Positions 36,415 to 44,802 of a stretch of DNA of 64,000 nt are shown in pieces. The translations under genes were made by a program, and so were the position numbers. Source of the stretch: Sipunculus nudus (lineage: Eukaryota > Annelida > Sipuncula > Golfingiida > Sipunculidae); the NCBI GenBank assembly GCA_026874595.1, contig JAPPUL010000095.1:1366001-1430000 (forward strand), in the 5' to 3' direction. The number at the start of each line of letters is the position of its first letter. The stretch's first letter is position 1. The notes under the pieces are model-generated. The model saw nothing but the letters and a program-made list of their open reading frames with translations, had not been told where the DNA came from and made no database searches.

Positions 36415-36702
36415 TTATTTTATTGTAATCATATTGCTAAGAGGGCTGTCTAAGTTGTCGAGGGAGCTATATGCTGATACAAAGATAACGTTACCGGATG
36501 TAGTATTTTGAATTTTTATGGAAAAAGCGTGAGTGCTACTTTTTACTCTACTTATGCCTTTTGGGTTATTCGAATTACTAATCGAAGGGATATCAGAGCC
36601 TTTATTATCTGCGTCAAGAGGCAAAGAGCTATTGTCTATAACAAAAGACCTATCTTTGTTTTTATGTGCAGTTATAATTTCGCTTTCCTTGCCATACCAT
36701 AC
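35841..36702. repeat. 290-bp tandem triplication of a gene 3' part
   Basis: Three copies of a 290-bp unit, aligned by atattgctaagagggctgtc at 35851, 36141 and 36431, are near-identical. The rightmost copy is the 3' part of the 159-residue Fn3-like gene (minus strand). The other two lie after its stop. Since 290 is not divisible by three and the copies lack a signal peptide, they are not extensions of the protein. Confidence 0.95.
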
Positions 36703-36894
36703 ATTGTAACCTGAGAAATGGTTTTCGTTATTATAGCCGCTTATTGTTATAGTTGTATCTCCTGCGCTGCAAGGCTCACATTTTATAAAAGGCAGTTCAA
36801 GATCATCAGTTAAATCGCTTTCGATAGTACACATTACTTGGCTTGATAAAAGGATTAAAAGAATAAGTAAGTTTATTTTAGTGATATTAATCAT
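36415..36894 (-). CDS. Exported Fn3-like protein, 159 residues
   Basis: A hydrophobic signal (INLLILLILLSSQVMC, ending in a cysteine though the lipobox is imperfect) leads to a single beta-rich domain. It contains LTDDLELPFIKCEPCSAGDTTITISG, ENHFSGYNVWYGKESEI and a final NVIFVSAYSSLDNLDSPLSN. The pattern resembles one Fn3-like module and is paralogous to the adjacent 184-residue protein. Function is unknown; surface or periplasmic location is likely. Its 3' 280 bp are the third unit of a tandem triplication. Confidence 0.65.
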   Translation of the reverse strand: MINITKINLLILLILLSSQVMCTIESDLTDDLELPFIKCEPCSAGDTTITISGYNNENHFSGYNVWYGKESEIITAHKNKDRSFVIDNSSLPLDADNKGSDIPSISNSNNPKGISRVKSSTHAFSIKIQNTTSGNVIFVSAYSSLDNLDSPLSNMITIK

Positions 36895-36976
36895 ATAAAT
36901 CCGTTTTGCTGTTTACTTTATGAGTTTTAGAATATAACCCCAAATCAATCTTTCTATCCTCGTTTTGCTGTTTACT

Positions 36977-37531
36977 TTATGGGTCCTCAACTTCTACTAT
37001 CTCGCTTAATGCGCTTTCAATATGCCCATATTTATCATATGCACTAACTGCTATAGAATATTGTACATTATCAAGACCATTTCCGTCAGGTTTTTTTGTA
37101 AAGGTATATTCTACTTCAGTTGGATTTGTACGTGGACTTGTCCTCATATCAGAATCTTTTATAGTCGGAAGGTCGTCAGAACTTTCGTGTTTTATAATAT
37201 ACTTGTCTTCTATCTCTTCGTTTATAGTTCTGTCACTATTAATATGCCTTGCTTTGTTTTCTTCAATCTCGCTTTTATTCTCAGCTATGTAAATATTATA
37301 ACCCCAGAAGTTGCTTTCTGGGTTATAAGCCCAAAAGGTTACAGTTATGCTGTCATCGGCATCTCTTGTAGCGCTAAGGTGTTTAGGAGCGTTAAGATCG
37401 TCAACAAATTCAACAGAAGGCAAACCACAATTTGATTTAGTTATAATGGCGGTTAGTAATATAATGGCGGTAAGCAAAGCCTTAGATGGTTTATATATCT
37501 TTTGTATCTTAGTCTTAATGAAAGAAAGCAT
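36977..37531 (-). CDS. Exported Fn3-like protein, 184 residues
   Basis: The N-terminal signal is basic then hydrophobic (KALLTAIILLTAIITKSNC) and ends in a cysteine. The domain FVDDLNAPKHLSATRDADDSITVTFW, then YNPESNFWGYNIYIAENKSEI and VQYSIAVSAYDKYGHIESALSE, has the strand order of an Fn3-like fold and parallels the neighbour downstream. The two genes are 82 bp apart on the same strand and arose by duplication. The segment AIILLTAII comes from a small DNA repeat. Function unknown. Confidence 0.65.
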   Translation of the reverse strand: MLSFIKTKIQKIYKPSKALLTAIILLTAIITKSNCGLPSVEFVDDLNAPKHLSATRDADDSITVTFWAYNPESNFWGYNIYIAENKSEIEENKARHINSDRTINEEIEDKYIIKHESSDDLPTIKDSDMRTSPRTNPTEVEYTFTKKPDGNGLDNVQYSIAVSAYDKYGHIESALSEIVEVEDP

Positions 37532-37564
37532 GGTATAGTATAATTATAGGTATTAAAATAGTTA

Positions 37565-38761
37565 TTAAATATCAAAAGAAAAAACTCTCCAAGTTTTAGA
37601 AAGAGTCCCTCCAATGTTCTTAATAGTATTAATCATTAAAGCATTATCTTCAAGTATCCAAGAAAACTCTAAATCACTAATAACTCCCTTGGCAACATAT
37701 TCATATATTTTATAATATAAAATCATTTCTATATATTGTTTTCTATATTCTGGCAAAACGCCTAAAAGCATAATGCGGTATTTAGTAACACTTCCTTTTT
37801 TAATTAACACCTTTAAAAGGCGAGTTATCTCTAAATTGGAGAATGGATTTTTAGAAGTTTTGTTAGATGAAAGTATGTTATTAATGTCGGGAATAAGGGC
37901 AATAAAGCCAACAGGCCTATTATCGATATATGCAAAGAGAACAAGTTCTTTTTTAACGATGCTTTTAAACTCATGAGCGGCAACGATAAATTCGCTTGAA
38001 TCCATAGGTACAAAGCCCCAATTTTTGTGCCATGATTTAGTATAAAGGTCCCTAATAATATTCATATCGTTCATAAAAGCCTTGCCAGAAAGGTTTATAT
38101 GCCTTATGGAGACTTTATATTTTTTAATAACTCTAAAAACAAGCTTTTTAATTTGAGCAATTCTTTTTGTACCGGTCTGGCCGCTAGACAGCACATTATG
38201 TTCATTAAGGGAGAAAGCCAAAATATCTTTTTCCTTATGAAAGCCGTACTTGGCTAAAAAGTCTTTATAATATGGATAGTTATAGGAAGTGTTTACGTAA
38301 GGCGGCAAGCTATAGTTATCAATGAGAAGGCCTATGGTATAATTAGTTGAGAAGTTAAGGGGCCCTATAATTTTATTAACCTTCATCTCGTCTTTTAATA
38401 TATTGATAGCGTGATCAAGCATAATTTTTGCGACGCTAAAATCGTTTATAACATCAAAAAAGCCAAAGAACGCAGTATTTTTTTTATGGAAGTCATTGTA
38501 TTTGAAATCGACTCCAAAAGCAAGACGCCCTACAATGGACTTATCAAAAGAAGCCAAGATATACCTAACGAAAGCATTATTGTGAAAAGGGTGATTATTA
38601 AAAAGCAAGCCCTTAGTGTTAAGTAATCTGTTACCAATTAAGGTCATGTCAAGGGGAGGAATATAATTGGTGTCGTTATAGTAAAGGAGCTTAGGAAAGG
38701 TAATAAAATCTTTAATAAGGTTATAATTTTGAGGAGAGAAGGTAGTGATTTGGGAATTCAT
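37565..38761 (-). CDS. YghO-like acetyltransferase-fold protein
   Basis: The 398-residue protein resembles the GNAT-fold YghO-like family. Features are FPKLLYYNDTNYIPPLDMTL near residue 22, GRLAFGVDFKYNDFH, NTAFFGFFDVINDFSVAKIMLDHA, IIGPLNFSTNYTIGLLIDNY and YYKDFLAKYGFHKEKDILAF. The family is widespread beside lipid and sphingolipid-like biosynthesis genes, but its substrate is unknown. It is cytoplasmic, single, and shows no strong ribosome-binding site. It is upstream of the Fn3-like pair on the same strand. Confidence 0.72.
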   Translation of the reverse strand: MNSQITTFSPQNYNLIKDFITFPKLLYYNDTNYIPPLDMTLIGNRLLNTKGLLFNNHPFHNNAFVRYILASFDKSIVGRLAFGVDFKYNDFHKKNTAFFGFFDVINDFSVAKIMLDHAINILKDEMKVNKIIGPLNFSTNYTIGLLIDNYSLPPYVNTSYNYPYYKDFLAKYGFHKEKDILAFSLNEHNVLSSGQTGTKRIAQIKKLVFRVIKKYKVSIRHINLSGKAFMNDMNIIRDLYTKSWHKNWGFVPMDSSEFIVAAHEFKSIVKKELVLFAYIDNRPVGFIALIPDINNILSSNKTSKNPFSNLEITRLLKVLIKKGSVTKYRIMLLGVLPEYRKQYIEMILYYKIYEYVAKGVISDLEFSWILEDNALMINTIKNIGGTLSKTWRVFSFDI

Positions 38762-38958
38762 GATTATAAAATATATAGAATAAGTGTCGTAGTCAAATAT
38801 GGCAATAGAAATATAGGAGATAGTTTAAAAATTGCTATGTATAAAAAGTTATGCTTTATATTGGCTATAAACGGTTTCTACAAGAGGTTTAAGCAATAAA
38901 TAAATAAATATAATATTATATTGAATGGATTAAAAGGTAAGTTTTTAGAGTAGTTATG

Positions 38959-38987
38959 TTGACAGGGTATAATATATTGTATATAAT
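38959..38987 (+). promoter_or_regulatory. Perfect sigma-70 promoter for hup
   Basis: TTGACA at 38959-38964 and TATAAT at 38982-38987 are separated by 17 bases, matching the consensus in both boxes and spacing. It lies about 60 bases upstream of the HU start codon. Confidence 0.9.
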
Positions 38988-39045
38988 TCTTTTACTATTA
39001 GAGTGTACAACGGTTGTTGTATGACAATCAGTAGGAGGACTTACG

Positions 39046-39330
39046 GTGAATAAAACTGAACTGGTTGATGCTATGGCGAAGCAGAGCGGGTTGTCTAAGA
39101 AGGACTCTGAGAAGAGTTTAAACGCTTTTTTAGAGACAGTTAAGCGAGTGCTTTCCGAGAGGGATAAGCTGGCATTGGTAGGATTTGGAACTTTTAAGGT
39201 AATGCACAGGAAGAAAACAACGGGAGTGAATCCGAGAACAAAGCAGAAGATACCAATAGCAGCAAAGGATGTAGCAAAGCTAAAGTTTAGCGATTCTGTT
39301 AATGAATTGTTAAATCCAAAAAAGAAGTAA
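39046..39330 (+). CDS. hup: HU-family histone-like DNA-binding protein
   Basis: The 94-residue protein has the HU/IHF layout MNKTELVDAMAKQSGLSKKDSEKSLNAF, LVGFGTFKVMHRKKTTGVNPRTK (beta arm with the GVNPRTK tip) and IPIAAKDVAKLKFSDSVNELLN. It binds and bends DNA as a dimer. The start is GTG, set by the taggagg sequence at 39032-39038. A perfect sigma-70 promoter suggests high constitutive expression. Confidence 0.96.
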   Translation: MNKTELVDAMAKQSGLSKKDSEKSLNAFLETVKRVLSERDKLALVGFGTFKVMHRKKTTGVNPRTKQKIPIAAKDVAKLKFSDSVNELLNPKKK

Positions 39331-39453
39331 ACAATGAAATAAGGGTAAGCTAAGGGTATAGTAAAATAAATACTTTTAGCTTATCATTGTGCTATACTTT
39401 ATGTGCACCGAGCTTAGAGTTAGGATTTAAGTTGGTCATATTAAGGATAAGAA

Positions 39454-40086
39454 ATGGGAATAAGTAGCGAAAGAGTAGGTGCAGTGAAGAGATCGAAGAA
39501 AAAGAAGGGAGTGTTGGAGGAGGAGTCTTTAGGGGCGAAGGCGTTAAGGAGTTACATAGAGCTTTTTGAAAGATATAGGCTTGATGAACTTAGGATAGAA
39601 GAGAATGGGTTTGAATTTGTGTTAAAGCGAGATAGTAATGCAGGCGGGTTAGAAGTGGCAGAAGAAGTGGGGGGGGTAGTTGGGGGGGGTGCAGGGGGAG
39701 GATTAGCTTTTGAGGAGGCGGGAGTTGTAAATTCTGTTGAAGATGGAGTTGAAGATAGAAGGGATACAGAATTGGTTTTGCAGGGTGAGGGCGAGATGGG
39801 GGTAGGTGAGATGGGGGTAGGTGAGGGGGAAGAGGGGCAAGAATATACGATAGTGAGCTCTCCGATAGTGGGAACATTTTATAGTAAGCCAAGTCCAGAG
39901 AGTCCGCCCTTTGTGGTAGAGGGTAGCGTGGTAAGTGAAGATCGCACAATAGGTATAGTAGAGGCGATGAAGATGATGAACGAGATCAAAGCAGAATGTA
40001 GAGGCAAGATAGTAAAGATTCTGGTCGAAGATGGTAGTTTGCTAAAGAAAGGCCAAGCAATATTTTATATAAATCCGAACATATAA
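39454..40086 (+). CDS. accB: AccB, biotin carboxyl carrier protein
   Basis: The 210-residue protein carries biotin for acetyl-CoA carboxylase. The N-terminal part (LRSYIELFERYRLDELRIEENGFEFVLKR) and the C-terminal biotinyl domain (SSPIVGTFYSKPSPESPPFVVEGS, EAMKMMNEIKAE with the modified lysine, then GSLLKKGQAIFYI) are clear. The central linker is glycine-, valine- and glutamate-rich and longer than usual, with a short repeat (GEMGVGEMGVGEG) from an 18-bp DNA repeat. accC is not adjacent, which is unusual since the two are often paired. Confidence 0.93.
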   Translation: MGISSERVGAVKRSKKKKGVLEEESLGAKALRSYIELFERYRLDELRIEENGFEFVLKRDSNAGGLEVAEEVGGVVGGGAGGGLAFEEAGVVNSVEDGVEDRRDTELVLQGEGEMGVGEMGVGEGEEGQEYTIVSSPIVGTFYSKPSPESPPFVVEGSVVSEDRTIGIVEAMKMMNEIKAECRGKIVKILVEDGSLLKKGQAIFYINPNI

Positions 40087-40145
40087 AAAAGAAAGCTATA
40101 AAAAGAGCTTCTCAAAAGAGAAAATAGTTAATAAGGCGATATAGA

Positions 40146-40757
40146 GTGGTTGCAATTAAGCAAAGCTGTTTAATAACCAAAGGAGTGACAATACTGTTAT
40201 TATTGATAAAGATGATGTTATTAAATGGTTGCATTAAATCAAGTGAAGTAGAGGGGTGTATGCGTGTAGGAGATGGGGAGGGGGGTGATGGCAAAAGGGA
40301 AGAAGTTGTTGAGGCTGGAGATCGTATTGGAGTATTATTCATAGGCAAATACGCAAAGACAGGAGAAGTTTTCACAAAGAGGTGGGGAGAGGGAGCAAAA
40401 CCGATAGACTTTGTAGTAGGTAGAGGCAAGATGATAAAAGGGTTTGAGGATGGGGTTTTGGGTCTTTTGTGCGGAGATGAGAAAGATATATTGATAAAGC
40501 CGCTTTTTGGTTATGGAGAAAGGGATAAAAAGTTGTTTAAGGAGATAAAGCGTGATACATTTCGTTTAGGTGGGATTAATTTGAAGGTGGGAGATAAGAT
40601 ACGCTATCCAGACGGAGGAACTTCCTACGGGTCATATCCGATAATAAAGCTAACTGATGAGGTGGTAACAATAGATCTAAATCACTATTTGGCGGGACAT
40701 ACATTAAAATTCAAGGTAAAGGTGGTAAAGCTAGAAAAAGGTAAAGGAGTAGAGTAA
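40146..40757 (+). CDS. FKBP-type peptidyl-prolyl isomerase lipoprotein
   Basis: A 203-residue protein with a lipoprotein signal (LITKGVTILLLLIKMMLLNGC, lipobox cysteine near residue 29) and a SlyD-like FKBP domain. That domain has VEAGDRIGVLFIGKYAKTGEVF, IDFVVGRGKMIKGFEDGVLGL, DILIKPLFGYGERD and an insert-in-flap segment ending DLNHYLAGHTLKFKVKVV. The start appears to be GTG at 40146. Outer-membrane-attached folding of periplasmic proteins is inferred. It follows accB by 60 bp. Confidence 0.82.
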   Translation: MVAIKQSCLITKGVTILLLLIKMMLLNGCIKSSEVEGCMRVGDGEGGDGKREEVVEAGDRIGVLFIGKYAKTGEVFTKRWGEGAKPIDFVVGRGKMIKGFEDGVLGLLCGDEKDILIKPLFGYGERDKKLFKEIKRDTFRLGGINLKVGDKIRYPDGGTSYGSYPIIKLTDEVVTIDLNHYLAGHTLKFKVKVVKLEKGKGVE

Positions 40758-40799
40758 GGGAGAGGATGTGCTAAGGAGAGAAATAGTTATGATATGTTG

Positions 40800-41159
40800 T
40801 TAATTATGAAGTTTAATAAAAGCTTTATTAGTCTTTATACATTTTGCAAGTAACGCCTCATCGTAAGATATATCATTTTTGCTGCATATGAATGTGATAA
40901 AAGAGTTAATTAAATCAAGTTGCTTGGTAATAGAAGAGAGTTGGTTTTGTATGTACGTTTTGTCTTTATAAAGCGCCTTAAGCTCAGCAGCTTGTTTTTT
41001 AAGCAAAGCACAATAGCGAACTAAAGCTCGAGACGAACTTTCAGGGGAGCTATCGTAAAATATAATATTGTCTAAAGTGTTTTGACAAAAGGTTTTGACG
41101 TCCTGGTCATGACTATTTTGTATACTAAAAGTTTTGATAGACTCTTTAATAGATAACAT
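40800..41159 (-). CDS. Small helical protein of unknown function
   Basis: A 119-residue protein, not recognised. It is predicted helical, with a heptad-like stretch (LLKKQAAELKALYKDKTYIQNQLSSITKQLDLI) suggesting a coiled coil, and has four cysteines. There is no signal or membrane segment. It is convergent with the FKBP gene and transcribed away from the HD gene. Confidence 0.5.
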   Translation of the reverse strand: MLSIKESIKTFSIQNSHDQDVKTFCQNTLDNIIFYDSSPESSSRALVRYCALLKKQAAELKALYKDKTYIQNQLSSITKQLDLINSFITFICSKNDISYDEALLAKCIKTNKAFIKLHN

Positions 41160-41462
41160 AAACCCGCCCTTTTAAATAAATTAAACTTAAGAAAAAGAAA
41201 TAGTTTTCCAAATATAAAATGTGTAACTTTTGTAAAAAGCGAATGTTTTTTTTAAAATAAGCTAGAAAATAAGCTAGAAGATAAAAATAATCTAACAAAA
41301 AGAAATAATCTAACAAAAAGAAACTAAACAAAATGCCTTAAGCAAGAGAACGGTGGTCATATTTTCTTATGGATATAGTAATATCAGGATAGATTATGAT
41401 TATTTGGAATGATAAACTAAGGATAAACTTTTGAAATAAAATACAGAAGAAGGATATATTGA
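41160..41462. other. AT-rich intergenic region with short repeats
   Basis: No gene is seen. The region contains duplicated phrases aataagctagaa (41265-41280) and aataatctaacaaaaagaaa (41286-41325). It should hold divergent promoters for the 119-residue gene and the HD gene, but none is clear. Confidence 0.45.
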
Positions 41463-43241
41463 ATGTCAGAAAAGTCAGATTTGAAGAAGCTCGTAAGTTC
41501 AAAAAATATACTAAAAGAGCTATTGTCGTTATCAGATGAGAGGTTATGTTCGTATTTCAAGGAGCTATCGAAGCTAAACTTTCATTTAAGCCGTCATGGG
41601 ATGAAGAGCAAACATAGGTTTACGGTATATGAACATACGAAGAAGCTGCTTAAGAATTTCGCACTTGCTCTTCGGTATAGAGAAGACAAAGAGTTTTGTG
41701 AGAGAGATTTACTAAACACAACAGTGTATAGGCGATATTTTTTCAAACGAGTGATAGGGTTGATAGAGGAGCTTGAACTAAAAACAGATAGTGATGATTT
41801 TCGAGTTATAGTGCTTACAATGCTCTTGCATGATGTTGGCAAATGTTCTTATGACATGAGCGAGGAGGCAATAATTGAGCAATCGAATGCAAGCAGGAAG
41901 GGTTTGAAGTATCGGAGTGTAGAATATTTAAAATTGTATTATAGAAATAAGGATCATGATGAGCGTGGAGCGTTTTTAGCTTATTCTCGTTTTGAGGAGG
42001 CGGGTATAGATCAGATATTTGCGGCACGAGTTAGGAATACGATAATCGGGCATGATGATTTTGGGACATTGCATCGAGATAAGGATTTTAATTTTTTTAC
42101 TTTTTTGCGACGTATAATGAACCACGCAACAATATATAATTACCCGATGTTGGGGCGTGTGGATGCAGATAAGATACTGATACGGGAACTTAATATAAAT
42201 TATTTAGTATATCTAATGGATGTATATAGCGTTGATGACACGGGTGAGATATGGTATATGATACGCTCTGATAAAGAAACTATCTATATGAAGGGGAAGT
42301 GGTTATTAGGGCGCAAGTTAAAAGACATATTGGATGTGGTAGATATAGAATTTAGGGACAAGTGGGATTTTGAGAAAAAGAAAGCACTTGAAGAGAAATT
42401 AAGAAAAAGCTTTTTGCAAGGGCTTCGGGGGACAACGAAATCGCTGTTGGACACAGAATTTGATGAGATACTACCTGTGCGAGAAAAAGATAGTCTTATA
42501 AGCTTTCTGAATTCCTATTTTTCTCTAACAGACAGTATGTATCCGTTTTATTTGAATGATACAAGTCCGGCAGATAAGATACTCCATATGAAGTTATTTT
42601 CCGAGCGAGGCAGTGATTTTAATTTTACCTATGTAATTGATGAAAAAGATCCAAGTACCTTTGAAATACATATAGTAAAACAAAGCGCTTATGAGGGGAC
42701 GCTGCTTAGGATAGTAAGAGCAATAATGGTAACAAGTATAGAGAGGGATAGATGTCTTAAAATATATAAACTATATGCCTACTCAGGACAAAATAATCGT
42801 CTTGTAGATATAGTAATGGTTAAGCACATAGATAATGTTGCTGTAGCAAAAGATATACTTGAACTTTTGTCTTCTAATCTAAGTAAATGTACACAAGCAG
42901 GTTATACAAAAGAGCAACTTGATTTACCGATAAGCAAGGAAGATTTTGATAATAGAACAGCGTCATTGGGGATTGATTTAAATAATATTGAGATTGACAC
43001 AAGGACTTTTCAAGAAATACGTGTTAGAACAAAAGTAATATCTAATTTGAATATATATTGTTGTCTTGAGGTGCTTAGTTATATAAATATAGTAAATGTT
43101 AAGGTGGAAGAGGAGTATGGTGGATATGTTTATGTTATAGTTATTAGTCAAATTAATAATAAAACCTATAAAATAACTTCTGCATCTGCCTTTAAAGCTG
43201 ATTTAATTGCTGAGTTAAGCCGTAATGTAAAGCTATGCTAA
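41463..43241 (+). CDS. GlnD-like HD/ACT protein lacking nucleotidyltransferase domain
   Basis: The 592-residue protein resembles the C-terminal two thirds of GlnD. An HD phosphohydrolase domain (RFTVYEHTKKLLKNF near residue 57, LTMLLHDVGKCS near 120, IIGHDDFGTLH near 195) is followed by a linker and two ACT-like regions. These are FEIHIVKQSAYEGTLLRIVRAIM near 402 and a weaker one near residue 505 (FQEIRVRTKVISNLNI). The N-terminal nucleotidyltransferase domain of GlnD is absent; the first 50 residues are only helical. A role in ligand-controlled hydrolysis of a nucleotide or of a modified protein is inferred. The ribosome-binding site is aagga. Its 3' end is copied twice downstream. Confidence 0.75.
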   Translation: MSEKSDLKKLVSSKNILKELLSLSDERLCSYFKELSKLNFHLSRHGMKSKHRFTVYEHTKKLLKNFALALRYREDKEFCERDLLNTTVYRRYFFKRVIGLIEELELKTDSDDFRVIVLTMLLHDVGKCSYDMSEEAIIEQSNASRKGLKYRSVEYLKLYYRNKDHDERGAFLAYSRFEEAGIDQIFAARVRNTIIGHDDFGTLHRDKDFNFFTFLRRIMNHATIYNYPMLGRVDADKILIRELNINYLVYLMDVYSVDDTGEIWYMIRSDKETIYMKGKWLLGRKLKDILDVVDIEFRDKWDFEKKKALEEKLRKSFLQGLRGTTKSLLDTEFDEILPVREKDSLISFLNSYFSLTDSMYPFYLNDTSPADKILHMKLFSERGSDFNFTYVIDEKDPSTFEIHIVKQSAYEGTLLRIVRAIMVTSIERDRCLKIYKLYAYSGQNNRLVDIVMVKHIDNVAVAKDILELLSSNLSKCTQAGYTKEQLDLPISKEDFDNRTASLGIDLNNIEIDTRTFQEIRVRTKVISNLNIYCCLEVLSYINIVNVKVEEEYGGYVYVIVISQINNKTYKITSASAFKADLIAELSRNVKLC

Positions 43242-43303
43242 TAATAGCTATGCTAATAATAGCTATGCTAATATTCTAGGTCGTATTTCCGATAACACTT
43301 TTT

Positions 43304-43444
43304 ATGCACACTAGACTAAGATTTATCATTTTTAGAATAACTTTAATTATCCTTTTGTTTTTAGCTTTCGTTTCGGATATTAATGCTTCTTTAAAAGATT
43401 ATTATTTTGTTCCACAACGGCTTTTGCCTTTAAAGCTGATTTAA
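43304..43444 (+). CDS. Short signal-peptide ORF, first duplicate copy
   Basis: This 46-residue frame begins with the same 39 residues as the exported 315-residue protein (MHTRLRFIIFRITLIILLFL, then AFVSDINASLKDYYFVPQR) and ends LLPLKLI. It would yield a signal peptide plus a short mature peptide. It arises from the junction triplication. Expression is unknown and there is no Shine-Dalgarno sequence, so it may be silent. Confidence 0.35.
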   Translation: MHTRLRFIIFRITLIILLFLAFVSDINASLKDYYFVPQRLLPLKLI

Positions 43445-43525
43445 TTGCTGAGTTAAGCCGTAATGTAAAGCTATGCTAATAAAGCTATGCTAATATTCTA
43501 GGTCGTATTTCCGATAACGCTTTTT

Positions 43526-43663
43526 ATGCAGACTACAAAAATTATCATTTTTAGAATAACTTTAACTATCCTTTTGTTTTTAGCTTTCGTTTCGGATATT
43601 AATGCTTCTTTAAAAGATTATTATTTTGTACCACAACGGCTTTTGCCTTTAAAGCTGATTTAA
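43526..43663 (+). CDS. Short signal-peptide ORF, second duplicate copy
   Basis: This 45-residue frame is the second duplicate. Its N-terminus differs from the other copies (MQTTKIIIFRITLTILLFL) while the mature end SLKDYYFVPQRLLPLKLI is the same. Copies one and three agree in the N-terminus, so copy two has diverged or was altered. No Shine-Dalgarno sequence is seen. Confidence 0.35.
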   Translation: MQTTKIIIFRITLTILLFLAFVSDINASLKDYYFVPQRLLPLKLI

Positions 43664-43744
43664 TTGCTGAGTTAAGCCGTAATGTAAAGCTATGCTAATA
43701 AAGCTATGCTAATATTCTAGGTCGTATTTCCGATAAAACCGTTT

Positions 43745-44692
43745 ATGCACACTAGACTAAGATTTATCATTTTTAGAATAACTTTAATTATCCTTTTGTT
43801 TTTAGCTTTCGTTTCGGATATTAATGCTTCTTTAAAAGATTATTATTTTGTTCCACAACGGCGGGCTTTGATATTTGTTGAGGATTATTATTCGCTTTAT
43901 AGACGAAACCTTTATCATCGCTCAGATAGCCATATTGCTAATATTCATTACCTTAAAATCGCTTTTCAGAAGGCTTTGTCAAATAAATGGTGGGCTCATC
44001 CTGTTAAAGTTTTCTCATATTTTAGATTCAATTGGAAAACTACATTAAATGGTTATACTCAGGCTCAGCATGCTAAGTATAAAGAACTTCTTAAAATGAG
44101 ACTTGCTTTTTTACTCACTAAAGAATATCTGGACCTTGGCAAGCGTTATGATAAAGAAAATATTTATTGGTTTAATATTGAGCAAATTGAGACTGACAAA
44201 ACTAAAGAACATCATATCTTACGAGGGTTTAGAATCGCTTCTACTTGTTACAAGGAGGCTGGTAAATACTTTTTCTTAACTAAAGAATTTGCTCGGAAAT
44301 TACAAGAAGATATTTATCAGAACCAGCTTTTATTGGATGAGCAAAAGCGGGAGGGGGGGATTTCCTTTAACAAAATTAATATGTTTGACTCCATGGGGGG
44401 CGATATTGATAGCATGTTGAATGAGGCTTATGAAATTTATTTCGGCGGCTCTATGATTGAAGAGGACCATCCTTTACTCCAAAATAAGAAAATTAAGCTT
44501 TCTATTCCCCTAGAACAGTATAATCAGAAAGTCGATTTGTATAAGAAAAATAAAAAGTACTTTCATAAAGAGGCTTATCCTAAGTATAATTACTCTAAAA
44601 TTATTAGAGATAGACTCTTTAATTTAGATGCTAAAAAACGTAGATTTAATACCTTGATAACGCTGATTAAGAATAATAAAAATAAAAACTAA
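43745..44692 (+). CDS. Exported protein of unknown function, 315 residues
   Basis: The N-terminal signal (RITLIILLFLAFVSDINA, cleavage near residue 28) is followed by a basic, aromatic-rich, mostly helical protein (WWAHPVKVFSYFRFNWKTTLNGY, then KMRLAFLLTKEYLDLGKRY and FRIASTCYKEAGKYFFLTKEFA). No family is recognised. It lacks a Shine-Dalgarno sequence. Codon use is T-rich, unlike the dsr or par genes. It is upstream of the sigma factor, and its start has been copied twice in tandem. A weak hairpin with a T-run follows its stop. Confidence 0.6.
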   Translation: MHTRLRFIIFRITLIILLFLAFVSDINASLKDYYFVPQRRALIFVEDYYSLYRRNLYHRSDSHIANIHYLKIAFQKALSNKWWAHPVKVFSYFRFNWKTTLNGYTQAQHAKYKELLKMRLAFLLTKEYLDLGKRYDKENIYWFNIEQIETDKTKEHHILRGFRIASTCYKEAGKYFFLTKEFARKLQEDIYQNQLLLDEQKREGGISFNKINMFDSMGGDIDSMLNEAYEIYFGGSMIEEDHPLLQNKKIKLSIPLEQYNQKVDLYKKNKKYFHKEAYPKYNYSKIIRDRLFNLDAKKRRFNTLITLIKNNKNKN

Positions 44693-44715
44693 ATCTTTTT
44701 TTTATAGATTTTTTG
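44691..44715 (+). terminator. Weak terminator-like hairpin
   Basis: AAATCT at 44691-44696 pairs with AGATTT at 44706-44711, followed by TTTT. It lies just past the stop of the exported-protein gene. Confidence 0.4.
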
Positions 44716-44802
44716 TAATAATTTTATCACATGATTCGTATTTATTATGTGTAGTGCTATTTAATTTGTTTAATTGATTTTATACCTTTTTGGGTTTTTT
44801 TT

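Larger units (their letters stand above)
43187..43860. repeat. Tandem triplication of a gene junction
   Basis: A unit of about 219-238 bp begins at tttaaagctg at 43191, 43429 and 43648. It spans the last about 50 bases of the HD gene, the intergenic sequence and the first about 115 bases of the following exported-protein gene. The first copy is longer by 19 bp because it has an extra gctatgctaataata element. Confidence 0.95.

Noticed and set aside
35928-36714. Plus-strand repeated ORFs of 60-97 residues over the 290-bp units
   Set aside because: They are antisense to the Fn3-like gene and its copies; only the minus strand has a full gene with signal peptide.
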